From: RGIG1681 sp045596905
GTDB lineage: Bacteria; Bacillota; Clostridia; Christensenellales; UBA1242
NCBI GenBank assembly: GCA_045596905.1
Contig: JAZODG010000047.1
Span: 1-60,711 of the forward strand
Length of the DNA stretch: 60,711 nt
Direction of reading: 5' to 3'
Shown: piece after piece, positions 25,448-34,200 of the stretch
Numbering within the stretch: the first letter of the stretch is position 1
How the letters are laid out: every line of letters starts with the position of its first letter
Position numbers and translations under genes: made by a program
The notes under the pieces: generated by a model
What the model was told of the DNA's origin: nothing
Seen by the model: the letters and a program-made list of their open reading frames with translations, nothing else
Database searches by the model: none

Positions 25448-26114
25448 TATTTTGACGCTGTTTCCTGAAATGTTTTCGCCACTTGAAACCAGCATTATGG
25501 GAAGAGCGAAAAAAGACGGAAAGATTGAAATTAATGTCATAAATATTAGAGATTATTCAAAAGATAAGCACAAAAAGTGTGATGATTATACTTTTGGTGG
25601 TGGTCCAGGAATGCTTATGATGCCACAGCCTATTTATGACGCAATAGTTTCAATTGATGGTTATGAAAAAGCGCATAAAATTTACATGAGTCCAAAGGGA
25701 AGAGTTTTTTCGCAAGGCTTGTCACGTCAGTATGCCAAAAACTATGACCATATTATTATTTTGTGTGGACATTATGAAGGCGTTGATCAACGTGTTATAG
25801 ACCTGCTTATTGATGAAGAAATCTCTATTGGTGATTATGTTTTGACAGGAGGAGAACTTCCTGCGATGGTTGTTGTTGATGCACTTTCAAGACATATTGA
25901 AGGGGTTTTGCATTCAAGTGATTCAACTGAAAGTGAATCGTTTGAAGGCGGGCTTTTAGAATATCCACAATACACAAAACCAAGAGAGTTTATGGGGCTT
26001 TCGGTTCCAGATGTTTTGGTGTCTGGTGACCATGGAAAGATTGATAAGTGGAGAAAAGAACAGGCTGAGATTATCACAAAAAATCGCAGACCTGATATTA
26101 TGGAAGAAAATTAA
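25437..26114 (+). CDS. trmD: tRNA (guanine37-N1)-methyltransferase
   Basis: Makes m1G37 in tRNAs, which prevents frameshifting. The 225-residue protein starts MKIDILTLFPEMFSPLE. It carries the SPOUT trefoil-knot elements FGGGPGMLM, LCGHYEGVDQRV and SIGDYVLTGGELPA. It is slightly shorter than usual (about 240-250), with a shortened C-terminal end. It overlaps rimM. Confidence 0.96.
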   Translation: MKIDILTLFPEMFSPLETSIMGRAKKDGKIEINVINIRDYSKDKHKKCDDYTFGGGPGMLMMPQPIYDAIVSIDGYEKAHKIYMSPKGRVFSQGLSRQYAKNYDHIIILCGHYEGVDQRVIDLLIDEEISIGDYVLTGGELPAMVVVDALSRHIEGVLHSSDSTESESFEGGLLEYPQYTKPREFMGLSVPDVLVSGDHGKIDKWRKEQAEIITKNRRPDIMEEN

Positions 26115-26126
26115 AAAGGAAAGATT

Positions 26127-26963
26127 ATGAAAGATTCAAAGTGGTTTCCAGGGCATATGAAAAATGCCATGACAGATATTGAAGAAACAAAAATTAAGCT
26201 TGCAGATTGCATATTATATGTGCTTGACAGTAGGGCGCCTTATGCATGCATGAATCCTTTTGTTGACAAGATTGTTCACAATAAGCCAATTATTTATGTT
26301 TTAAATAAAATTGACCTTTCTGATGATGATAGAACACAAGAAATAAAACAAGATTTTATTTCAAAAGGAAAAACTGTTATCACAGTTAGTGCAAACTCAA
26401 ATCAATTTAGAAATAGCGTTAAAAACGCAATAAAAACCGTTCTGGCTGAAAAGATTGAGAGAAATAAACAAAAGGGTGTAAATGCCACATACAAGGTTAT
26501 TATTTTGGGTGTTCCAAACACAGGAAAGAGCACGCTTATAAACATGCTTTGTGGCTCAAAAAAAGCCGTGACAGGCAACATTGCAGGTGTTACAAGAGTG
26601 AACTCTTGGCTTAAAATTGATGAAATGTTCACCATGCTTGACACTCCTGGTATTTTGTGGCCAAGATTTCATGAAGAACTTTCTCATAACCTTGCTTTTA
26701 TCGGCTGTCTTTCAGATAAAGAGTTTGATATGACAGATATGGGCTTTGAACTCATGCAACTTGTTTATGAAAAATATCCAGACCTTGTTAAGGCAAAATA
26801 TGATATTGATTATGACAGAGAAGAGTTTATTGAAATATATGACCAACTTTGCGAAAAACGTGGATTTATCATGCGTGGCAGAGAAATAGATTATCACAGA
26901 GCCGGAAAGACTTTCGTTGATGATTTTAGAGCTGGAAAGCTTGGAAAAATTACACTTGACTAG
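26127..26963 (+). CDS. rbgA: Ribosome biogenesis GTPase RbgA (YlqF)
   Basis: Circularly permuted GTPase needed for late 50S assembly. The 278 residues show the permuted order. The G4 motif NKID comes first (YVLNKIDLSD), then G1 GVPNTGKST, then G3 DTPGILWPR, then a C-terminal helical domain. The N-terminal WFPGHMKNAM is diagnostic. It lies between trmD and rnhB, as in Bacillus. Confidence 0.95.
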   Translation: MKDSKWFPGHMKNAMTDIEETKIKLADCILYVLDSRAPYACMNPFVDKIVHNKPIIYVLNKIDLSDDDRTQEIKQDFISKGKTVITVSANSNQFRNSVKNAIKTVLAEKIERNKQKGVNATYKVIILGVPNTGKSTLINMLCGSKKAVTGNIAGVTRVNSWLKIDEMFTMLDTPGILWPRFHEELSHNLAFIGCLSDKEFDMTDMGFELMQLVYEKYPDLVKAKYDIDYDREEFIEIYDQLCEKRGFIMRGREIDYHRAGKTFVDDFRAGKLGKITLD

Positions 26964-26970
26964 GTGAGAA

Positions 26971-27591
26971 ATGACAAAAATAAAAGAAGAAACTGATAAA
27001 CTTAAATTTGAAAGAGAAGAAGAAAGCAAAGGTCATTTTTTGATAGCAGGCGTTGATGAAGTTGGTCGTGGACCACTTGCAGGCCCTGTGTGTGTGGCGT
27101 GTGTAATGATGCCACTTGATGACATTATTGAAGGTGTTGATGACAGCAAAAAGATTTCTGAAAAAAAGAGAAATTTGATTGCAGAGCAAATCAAAGAAAA
27201 GGCGATTTGTTATACAGTTGAGCTTGTTGATGAAGACACTATTGATAAAATCAACATTCTTGAAGCAACCAAGCTTGCGATGAAAAGAGCGATTGAGAAC
27301 ATGCAAATAAAACCAGATGTTGTGCTTGTTGACGCAATTTCAAAGCTTGATGTTGATGTGAATATTAGGGGTATTATAAAAGGCGATGCTCTTAGTTATT
27401 CAATTGGTTGCGCTAGTATTTTAGCGAAAGTCACCAGAGATAACTTGATGTGTGAACTAGCACAAGAATATCCTGAGTATGGGTTTGAAAAACACAAAGG
27501 CTATGGCACAAAAGCACATATTGATGCAATAAAAGAGCATGGACCATGCGTGTATCACAGACTTTCATTTTTGAAGTTTTTGGATAAATAA
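26971..27591 (+). CDS. rnhB: Ribonuclease HII
   Basis: Removes ribonucleotides embedded in DNA. The 206-residue protein has an N-terminal charged extension of about 20 residues, then the signature IAGVDEVGRGPLAGPV with the first catalytic D-E pair. Further catalytic acids lie in LVDAIS and in the SILAKVTRD region, and the protein ends with the typical HRLSFLKFL. It is translated between rbgA and yraN, with spacers of 7 and 1 bases. Confidence 0.95.
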   Translation: MTKIKEETDKLKFEREEESKGHFLIAGVDEVGRGPLAGPVCVACVMMPLDDIIEGVDDSKKISEKKRNLIAEQIKEKAICYTVELVDEDTIDKINILEATKLAMKRAIENMQIKPDVVLVDAISKLDVDVNIRGIIKGDALSYSIGCASILAKVTRDNLMCELAQEYPEYGFEKHKGYGTKAHIDAIKEHGPCVYHRLSFLKFLDK

Positions 27592-27592
27592 T

Positions 27593-28048
27593 ATGTTTAA
27601 TGAAAATGTTTGGAAAGAAGGCGAAAAACAGACTGCTGACTATATGAAAAAGAAAGGTTTTAAGGTTCTTAAAACCAATTTTTCTTGTGTTGGAGTTGAG
27701 CTTGATATTATTTCAATCTTGCCAAAAGAAGTTCAGGTGAAGTCGTTAAAACATAAACTTAAGTTGCAGCTTTCGGGCAGAGACAAACAAGAAAAAAAGA
27801 TGCTGAAAAAGAGTTTTAAGACGCTCATGAAATCGGCAAAAGACTTGCTTGTTATAACCGAAGTTAAGGCTAGGTCAAACTCAAGTTTTGGAATAGGAGC
27901 TGAAGCTGTTTCAGAACAAAAGCGACACAATATTGTGCGTGGTGCAAGGTACCTTCAGACCTTGCCTGAATATCAAAATTATCAAATCAGATTTGATGTT
28001 GCAAGTATTGATAACGGGAAAATATCATATATCGAAGGCGCTTTTTAA
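27593..28048 (+). CDS. UPF0102 (YraN) endonuclease-fold protein with an internal insertion
   Basis: A 151-residue YraN-family protein, restriction-endonuclease-like, usually encoded next to rnhB. The fold elements are present: an N-terminal helix with E/GEKQTADYM, VELDII (metal-binding aspartate), and VITEVKARSNSSFG (the ExK pair). Typical YraN has only a short turn between VELDII and the ExK strand. Here about 40 basic residues, many of them lysine (SLKHKLKLQ and KKMLKKSFKTLMKSA), are inserted. No frameshift is needed to explain it. The function of the family is unsettled. Confidence 0.85.
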   Translation: MFNENVWKEGEKQTADYMKKKGFKVLKTNFSCVGVELDIISILPKEVQVKSLKHKLKLQLSGRDKQEKKMLKKSFKTLMKSAKDLLVITEVKARSNSSFGIGAEAVSEQKRHNIVRGARYLQTLPEYQNYQIRFDVASIDNGKISYIEGAF

Positions 28049-28078
28049 TTATAAAATAATAAATTTGTAAAAAAGTGC

Positions 28079-28107
28079 TTGATTTTATATTTTGCTTGTG
28101 ATATAAT
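28079..28107 (+). promoter_or_regulatory. Promoter of rplS
   Basis: TTGATT (28079-28084), 17-base spacer, TATAAT (28102-28107). It gives rplS a separate transcript from the rimM cluster. Confidence 0.78.
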
Positions 28108-28113
28108 CTTGTC

Positions 28114-28188
28114 GTGAATTATGAGTGGTCCTCTGCACCAAGAGCTAGCACGAACACTCATTCGTACTTTTTTAAAGGAGGAAAACCT
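28114..28188 (+). promoter_or_regulatory. Structured rplS leader, L19-leader-like
   Basis: ATGAGTG (28121-28127) pairs perfectly with CACTCAT (28155-28161). A second, inner stem, CTCT/AGAG (28131-28134 / 28141-28144), encloses GCACCA. A T-run and AAAGGAGG follow. A ribosomal protein L19 autoregulatory leader is known upstream of rplS in low-GC Gram-positives; whether this matches that consensus was not tested. Confidence 0.5.
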
Positions 28189-28530
28189 ATGAATATCATT
28201 GATACAATCGAAAAAGAAGGTATGCGCACTGATATTCCTGAATTTAGCGTTGGTGACACTGTTAGCGTTTTCGTTAAAGTTGTTGAAGGCACACGTGAAA
28301 GATTACAGGCATTCGAAGGTGTGGTTATAGCTCGTAAAAATGGTGGCATTAGAGAAACATTCACTGTTCGTCGTATATCTTTTGGAATTGGTGTTGAGAG
28401 AACATTCCCACTTCACTCTCCAAAAATTGATCATATTCAAGTAGTTCGTAAAGGTGTTGTTAGACGTGCTAAACTCTACTACCTTAAAGGCAAAACTGCT
28501 AAGAACGCAAGAATCAAAGAAGCTAGATAA
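28189..28530 (+). CDS. rplS: Large ribosomal subunit protein bL19
   Basis: A 113-residue ribosomal protein at the 30S/50S interface. Signatures are FSVGDTVSVFVKVVEG, ERLQAFEGVVIARKNGG, FPLHSPKIDHIQV and RAKLYYLKGKTAK. ATG 28189 follows a full AAAGGAGG site; longer in-frame starts would lie in the structured leader. It has its own promoter and terminator. Confidence 0.97.
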   Translation: MNIIDTIEKEGMRTDIPEFSVGDTVSVFVKVVEGTRERLQAFEGVVIARKNGGIRETFTVRRISFGIGVERTFPLHSPKIDHIQVVRKGVVRRAKLYYLKGKTAKNARIKEAR

Positions 28531-28536
28531 TTTATT

Positions 28537-28567
28537 AGAGATATGCATTTGCATATCTCTTTTTTTG
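28537..28567 (+). terminator. Intrinsic terminator of rplS
   Basis: AGAGATATGC (28537-28546) and GCATATCTCT (28551-28560), ATTT loop, then seven Ts. Confidence 0.92.
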
Positions 28568-28634
28568 TGCGTTTATAACGCAATTTGAGTTTGTTTTTGT
28601 ATGGGTTTATGTTATTATTATATTGAGGTGTTAT

Positions 28635-30161
28635 ATGTTCTCAAAAATCAAAAGTTTTGGACTTCTTGGCTTGAATGGAGTTCAAATTGATGTTGAAGTC
28701 GATCAAAATAAGGGGCTTCCTAGTTATGACGTTGTTGGGCTTCCTGACGTGGCTGTTAAAGAATCAAAAGAAAGGGTTCGTTCAGCCATCAAAAATTCGG
28801 GATTCAATTTTCCTGTGAACAAAATCACAGTTAACCTTGCACCAGCAAACATAAAAAAGGCTGGTCCAATTTTTGACCTTCCAATTGCCGTTGCAATCTT
28901 GGTTTCAAGTGGGCAACTTGTTTCTACAACATATGACGATTTTGTTGTTATCGGAGAGCTTGGTCTTGACGGAAAAATAAAGAGTGTTGCAGGAGTTTTG
29001 CCAACACTTATTTCTGCAAGAGAGAGTGGACTTAAAAAGTTTATTATTCCAAAGGCAAATGAGAATGAAGCAAGCTATATTGAAGGCGTTGAAGTTTATG
29101 CTTTTTCCACGCTTTCAGAAGTGGTTGCATTTTTATCAAAAACACTTCTTGCTGAGCCTGTTAAAAACAAAAAATGGAAAGGTGAACTTTCAGACAAAAT
29201 AACCGAAAACTTCTCAAGAGTAAAGGGTCAAAGAATCGCAAAAAGAGCAATAGAAATAGCCGTTGCCGGTGGGCATAATATTTTAATGGTTGGTCCACCT
29301 GGGGCAGGAAAAACTATGATTGCCAGATGCATTCCGTCAGTCATGCCAGACATGACTTTTGAAGAAGCACTTGAAACAACAAAGATTCATTCAATAGCAG
29401 GCACTCTTGACCTTAAAAAAGGTGTGCTTTCATCAAGACCTTTTAGAAGTCCACACCATACTGCGTCAACAGTTGCACTTACTGGTGGTGGAAAAGATGC
29501 AAAGCCAGGGGAAGTGAGTTTGGCATCAAACGGTGTGTTGTTTTTAGATGAACTTCCTGAATATCAAAGAACAACTCTTGAAACGCTTCGTCAACCACTT
29601 GAAGATGGCGTTATAACCGTGTCAAGAGCAACTGGAACTTATGAATATCCAGCAAACTTTATGCTGGTTGCTTCAATGAATCCATGTCCTTGTGGAAACT
29701 ATGGCGCTAAAGACATGACATGTTCGTGCACTCCGGCTGCGATTCAAAATTATTTAAAGAGATTATCGGGACCATTGCTTGACAGAATTGACCTTAAAAT
29801 TGACGTTGAAAGAGTTGATTTTCTTGAGCTTTCTGCAAAGTCAGATGAAGAGACCAGTGAAGAAATAAAACAAAGAGTTGACTTAGCAAGAGCCGTGCAA
29901 AATGAAAGATTCAAAGGCTTAAAAATACACACCAATGCAAAGATGAACTCAAAGATGATAAATGAGTATTGTGCTCTTGACTCAGAGTCTGAAAAGATTA
30001 TGAAACTAGCTTTTGAAAAATATCATATTTCAGCACGTGGCTACACAAGAATTTTGAAGGTTGCAAGAACAATCGCTGACCTTGACGGCTCAGATAACAT
30101 TCAAATTAATCACTTGACTGAAGCCTTGGCTTATAGAAATATTGATAAATATCAAATGTAA
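28635..30161 (+). CDS. YifB/ComM-family Mg-chelatase-like AAA+ ATPase
   Basis: A 508-residue hexameric AAA+ protein related to ComM, a helicase that promotes branch migration in natural transformation. The N-terminal Lon-protease-like domain starts MFSKIKSFGLLGLNGVQIDV. Walker A is GPPGAGKTM, Walker B is VLFLDELPEY, and a zinc-type CPCG...CSC cluster lies near residue 355. The C-terminal Mg-chelatase domain is complete. ATG 28635 follows GAGGTG. dprA follows after 17 bases, the common yifB-dprA-topA order. Confidence 0.93.
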   Translation: MFSKIKSFGLLGLNGVQIDVEVDQNKGLPSYDVVGLPDVAVKESKERVRSAIKNSGFNFPVNKITVNLAPANIKKAGPIFDLPIAVAILVSSGQLVSTTYDDFVVIGELGLDGKIKSVAGVLPTLISARESGLKKFIIPKANENEASYIEGVEVYAFSTLSEVVAFLSKTLLAEPVKNKKWKGELSDKITENFSRVKGQRIAKRAIEIAVAGGHNILMVGPPGAGKTMIARCIPSVMPDMTFEEALETTKIHSIAGTLDLKKGVLSSRPFRSPHHTASTVALTGGGKDAKPGEVSLASNGVLFLDELPEYQRTTLETLRQPLEDGVITVSRATGTYEYPANFMLVASMNPCPCGNYGAKDMTCSCTPAAIQNYLKRLSGPLLDRIDLKIDVERVDFLELSAKSDEETSEEIKQRVDLARAVQNERFKGLKIHTNAKMNSKMINEYCALDSESEKIMKLAFEKYHISARGYTRILKVARTIADLDGSDNIQINHLTEALAYRNIDKYQM

Positions 30162-30178
30162 AAACTGAAGGAAAACAT

Positions 30179-31264
30179 ATGTTTAATAAAGACGAAATTA
30201 TATTTTTGTGGTTTGACTATAATGGTTATTCTTTCTTGAAACTTGAAAAGATTTTAAAGAGTTTTGATGAAATTTCAGACCTTTTTGATAAAAATAAGGT
30301 AAAATCTGCGATTTTTGAAAAAGGAACAGAAGAAATTAAGCAAAAACTGCTTTCTGCAGATTTTGAAGAGTTTGAATCAAGAGTTTCTGATGAACTTTAT
30401 AAAAATAATGTTCAAGCAGTGACCTTTATTTCAAAAGGATATCCAATTAAACTTAAAACCATTGATGAGCCACCACTTGTGTTATACACAAAAGGTGACG
30501 TGTCACTACTCAATAAGAAAACTATTTCAATTGTCGGAACAAGAACTCCAAGTGACTATGGAAAGATTGTGTGTGAAAAGTTTACAAAAGAACTTTCTGG
30601 TGCAGGGCTTGTGACAGTGTCAGGACTAGCATATGGCATTGACACTATTGTTGCTGAAACTTCACTTGATTGTGGTGGAAAGACAATTGCTGTTTTAGGT
30701 GGTGGGCTTGATTCAATTTATCCTGCATCAAACACAAACCTTGCAAAAAGAGTTAGTGAAAATGGTTTGCTTGTTAGTGAATATAGAATAGGCGTTAAGC
30801 CAACAACTTATTCATTTGTAAATAGAAACAGAATCGTGGCTGCTCTTGGACTTGGAACGCTTATTGTTGAAGCAGGAAAGAAAAGTGGAACAATGACAAC
30901 AGCAAAGTTTGCAATCGACCAGTCAAGAGAGCTTTTTGTTGTGCCTGGAAATATTTATTCAAAGCAAAGTGAAGGAACAAACAACTTGATAAACGAAATG
31001 CCAGACACATTCACCATTTCGCCTGACAGAATCTTATATCGTTTGGGAATAGAAAAGAAACAGGTTCAGCAATCGTTTTTTGATTCAAGCAAAGAACCTG
31101 AAGAAAATGTGATTTTAAAGGTGCTTTCAAATGGAGAACTTTCATTTGATGAGCTATGCGACAAAACAAATATGAAGCCATCTGAACTTTCAAGTGAGCT
31201 TATTCGCCTTGAAATGTTTGGACTTATAAAAAAGGGTAATGGAAATATTTATTACAAAATGTAG
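30179..31264 (+). CDS. dprA: DNA processing protein DprA
   Basis: Loads RecA on incoming single-stranded DNA during transformation. The 361 residues have an N-terminal helical extension, the Rossmann-like core with SIVGTRTPSDYG, VSGLAYGIDTIVAE, AVLGGGLDSIYP and FVNRNRIVAALG, and a C-terminal winged-helix (SFDELCDKTN). It is part of yifB-dprA; the DNA up to the GNAT gene's promoter holds nothing recognisable. Confidence 0.95.
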   Translation: MFNKDEIIFLWFDYNGYSFLKLEKILKSFDEISDLFDKNKVKSAIFEKGTEEIKQKLLSADFEEFESRVSDELYKNNVQAVTFISKGYPIKLKTIDEPPLVLYTKGDVSLLNKKTISIVGTRTPSDYGKIVCEKFTKELSGAGLVTVSGLAYGIDTIVAETSLDCGGKTIAVLGGGLDSIYPASNTNLAKRVSENGLLVSEYRIGVKPTTYSFVNRNRIVAALGLGTLIVEAGKKSGTMTTAKFAIDQSRELFVVPGNIYSKQSEGTNNLINEMPDTFTISPDRILYRLGIEKKQVQQSFFDSSKEPEENVILKVLSNGELSFDELCDKTNMKPSELSSELIRLEMFGLIKKGNGNIYYKM

Positions 31265-31354
31265 ATTTGAGACAAAATATCAAAAATGTTACATAATCAG
31301 ACAAAAAGATTAATAATCGTTTGAGAGATATAAATTTTTTGATATGCTTGTTAA

Positions 31355-31384
31355 TTGACAAACCCGAAGTTATTGTGCTATTTT
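31355..31384 (+). promoter_or_regulatory. Promoter of the GNAT gene
   Basis: Consensus TTGACA (31355-31360) with TATTTT (31379-31384) after an 18-base spacer. Confidence 0.6.
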
Positions 31385-31408
31385 ATGGAAGATACAATGG
31401 AGAAAATT

Positions 31409-31957
31409 ATGAACAGAACAAAAGTATTTGAAACTGAAAGATTGATTTTGAGAAAAATTGAGGCAACCGACGCTGAAAATATGTTCAAAAACTATTGCAG
31501 CGATGACGAAGTTACAAAATATCTAAGATGGAAGTCTCACAAAACAGTTGAAGACACAATTGGCTATGTCAAAAATTTTGTTTTGCCTGATTATGACAAT
31601 GAGTTTTGTTATAGATGGGCAATTGTTTTGAAAGAAACAAACGAAATGATTGGCTGTATTGACGTTGTTGAATATGACGCAAAAAAGAGAGCTGTTGAGC
31701 TTGGCTGGGTTATTGGTAGAGCTTATTGGGGCAAAGGCATCATGCCAGAAGCCGCAATGGTTGTTCGTGATTATCTTTTTGATGAAGGTATTGTTAGAGT
31801 GTCTGCTCATCACAATATCGAAAACCCAAAGAGTGGCAGGGTTATGCAAAAAATTGGCATGACATATGAAGGCAGACTTCATAAATATTCATTCAATAAT
31901 GACGGAGAACTCATTGACGTTGACGTTTATGCCATTATTAATGAAAAAGCTTTATAA
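31409..31957 (+). CDS. GNAT-family N-acetyltransferase (RimJ/RimL-like)
   Basis: A 182-residue acetyl-CoA-dependent transferase. It begins with the RimJ/RimL-type ETERLILRKIEATDAENMF. It has the acetyl-CoA-binding region ELGWVIGRAYWGKGIMPEA and the following HHNIENPKSGRVMQKIGM. The substrate may be a protein N-terminus, an amino acid or an antibiotic and cannot be told. ATG 31409 follows GGAG; an in-frame TTG at 31355 is really the -35 box. It stands as a single gene between dprA and topA. Confidence 0.85.
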   Translation: MNRTKVFETERLILRKIEATDAENMFKNYCSDDEVTKYLRWKSHKTVEDTIGYVKNFVLPDYDNEFCYRWAIVLKETNEMIGCIDVVEYDAKKRAVELGWVIGRAYWGKGIMPEAAMVVRDYLFDEGIVRVSAHHNIENPKSGRVMQKIGMTYEGRLHKYSFNNDGELIDVDVYAIINEKAL

Positions 31958-31998
31958 TATATAATGTTTAGAATGTAAAAGGAAGTTAAGGAGATTTT

Positions 31999-34200
31999 AT
32001 GAAACTCGTTTTGATAGAAGGTCCTGGTAAAAGAGAAAGTGTTCAACACTATTTAGGTAGCGACTATAAGGTTATGCCTACTTTTGGACACTGTAGAGAT
32101 TTGCCTGAAAAGACCTTGGGAGTTAATGTAACTAAAAATTTTGAACCAGAATATGTTTTAGTTCCAAGTCACAAAAAATATGTTGATGACATTAAAAGAG
32201 AACTTAAAAAAGCTGAAAGAGTATATTTTGCAAGCGACCCTGACCGTGAAGGAGAAGCAATTGCTTGGCATATGTGTCATCTTTTGGATATTGACCCAAA
32301 TGAACCAAACAGAATAACATATAACGAAATTTCTGAAGTTGCTGTTAATGAAGCGATAAAAAACCCAAGACCAATCGATAGCAAGCTTGTTGATGCTCAG
32401 CAAGCAAGAAGAGTGCTTGACCGTCTTGTTGGTTATAAAATATCTCCAATACTTTGCAAAAAGATTCAAAATAATCTTTCTGCAGGACGTGTTCAATCAG
32501 TAACACTTCGCTTGGTGGTTGATAGAGAAAGAGAAATTTTAAACTTCAAGCCTGAAGAGTATTGGACACTTCAAGTTATTCTTAATAAAACCGATGGCAC
32601 AAGTGAAACTTTTAAAGCTAGTTTGAATCTTGGAAAAGATAAAACTGTAAAAAATAAAGAAGAAATGGACAAGATTATTGCAGACATTATGGGGCAAGAA
32701 TTTGTTGCAACAAATGTAAAAAAATCAATTGCAAAATCTTCTCCAAGCGCACCATTTACAACTTCAACAATGCAACAAGAAGCACTCAACAAACTTGGAA
32801 TGAGTTTGAAAACAACTTCTGCAACTGCACAAACCCTTTATGAAGGTGTTGAAATTGCTGGTGGCGGCAAGCAACCTCTTGTAACATATATTAGAACTGA
32901 CTCAACCCGTGTTGCGCCAGAAGCTCAAGCAAAAGCAAAAGCATTTATTAAAGCTAACTATGGTGACAAGTATGCACTTGAAAAACCAAGAAGCTTTAAA
33001 AATAAAAAAGACGCACAAGATGCGCACGAAGCTATTCGTCCAATCTCTCTTGATCGTCGTCCTGAAGACCTAAAAGACAGAATCAAAAAAGACGAATATC
33101 GCTTGTATAAACTCATTTATGACAGATTCTTAGCAAGTCAAATGGCTGATGCGACATATAATGCGTTAACCGTTGATTTTGACTGCAATGGACATAAATT
33201 TAAAACAACAGGAAAGAGTTTGATATTTGAAGGTTACACAGCACTTTATAACAACCAACCAGCAGACGAAGAAGAAAATGAAGGCAGTGCAAAACTTCCA
33301 AGTATTGAAAAGGGCGACAAGTTCCTTGCAAAAGAAACAAAGCCTGAACAAAAATGGACAAAACCACCTGCTAGATACACTGAAGCTAGTCTTGTTAAGG
33401 CTATGGAAGAAAAGGGTATTGGTCGTCCATCAACATACACTCAATCTGTTACAACATTGTTTAATAGAAAATACGTTGAAAAAGACGGAAAAGTAATCAA
33501 ACCAACAGAACTTGGAAATGTTGTTGTTGATATGCTTATTAAGTTCTTCCCAAATATTATGGACATTAAATTTACTGCTGAAATGGAAGATAGTCTTGAC
33601 GACATTGAATATGCAGGAAAAGATTGGCATAAGGTTCTTGATGAATTTTATTATGATTTTGACGCTGCTGTAAAAAATGCTATGACTGATGGAACAAAAG
33701 CAAAGATTCCTGATGAACCAACAGACATTATTTGCGAAAAATGTGGAGCAAAAATGGTTGTTCGTGCAGGAAGATTTGGAAAGTTCTTAGCTTGTCCAAA
33801 CTATCCAACTTGCAAAAATACTAGACCACTTGATGATGAGAAAAAGGTGGTTGCAAAATGCCCAAAATGTGGCAAAGACGTTCTTCAAAGAAAATCAAAA
33901 CGTGGAAAAATTTTCTATAGTTGTGAAAATTATCCAGAATGTGATTATTCATCATGGAATATTCCAGCAAACGAAAACTGTCCAGACTGCAAAGAAGAAA
34001 TGATTGTGAAGTTATATAAAAACATGAAGGTTGTTTCTTGCACAAAGTGTGGATATTCAAGAAAAGAGAAGATTGCTTCATCAAAACCACAAACCGAAAA
34101 TGATTTTGACGCAAATCTTGTTCCACCAGCTGAAGAAAATGAATATTTTGACGGCATTGATATATTAAATAAGTTAGATGAGCAAAATGAAAACAGTTAA
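31999..34200 (+). CDS. topA: DNA topoisomerase I
   Basis: Relaxes negative supercoils. The 733 residues contain the Toprim domain (LIEGPGKRES, ASDPDREGEAIAWH) and the type IA core with active-site Y297 in YIRTDSTRV. Three C-terminal four-cysteine zinc fingers begin at CEKCGAKMVV, CPKCGKDVL and CPDCKEEMI. AAGGAG stands before the ATG. The gene overlaps trmFO by 23 bases, so it leads topA-trmFO-hslV-hslU, the order seen in Bacillus except that xerC is missing. Confidence 0.97.
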   Translation: MKLVLIEGPGKRESVQHYLGSDYKVMPTFGHCRDLPEKTLGVNVTKNFEPEYVLVPSHKKYVDDIKRELKKAERVYFASDPDREGEAIAWHMCHLLDIDPNEPNRITYNEISEVAVNEAIKNPRPIDSKLVDAQQARRVLDRLVGYKISPILCKKIQNNLSAGRVQSVTLRLVVDREREILNFKPEEYWTLQVILNKTDGTSETFKASLNLGKDKTVKNKEEMDKIIADIMGQEFVATNVKKSIAKSSPSAPFTTSTMQQEALNKLGMSLKTTSATAQTLYEGVEIAGGGKQPLVTYIRTDSTRVAPEAQAKAKAFIKANYGDKYALEKPRSFKNKKDAQDAHEAIRPISLDRRPEDLKDRIKKDEYRLYKLIYDRFLASQMADATYNALTVDFDCNGHKFKTTGKSLIFEGYTALYNNQPADEEENEGSAKLPSIEKGDKFLAKETKPEQKWTKPPARYTEASLVKAMEEKGIGRPSTYTQSVTTLFNRKYVEKDGKVIKPTELGNVVVDMLIKFFPNIMDIKFTAEMEDSLDDIEYAGKDWHKVLDEFYYDFDAAVKNAMTDGTKAKIPDEPTDIICEKCGAKMVVRAGRFGKFLACPNYPTCKNTRPLDDEKKVVAKCPKCGKDVLQRKSKRGKIFYSCENYPECDYSSWNIPANENCPDCKEEMIVKLYKNMKVVSCTKCGYSRKEKIASSKPQTENDFDANLVPPAEENEYFDGIDILNKLDEQNENS

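Noticed and set aside
31265..31354. Possible small gene between dprA and the GNAT gene
   Set aside because: No start with a ribosome site and no open frame of useful length; only A/T-rich spacer and the GNAT promoter.
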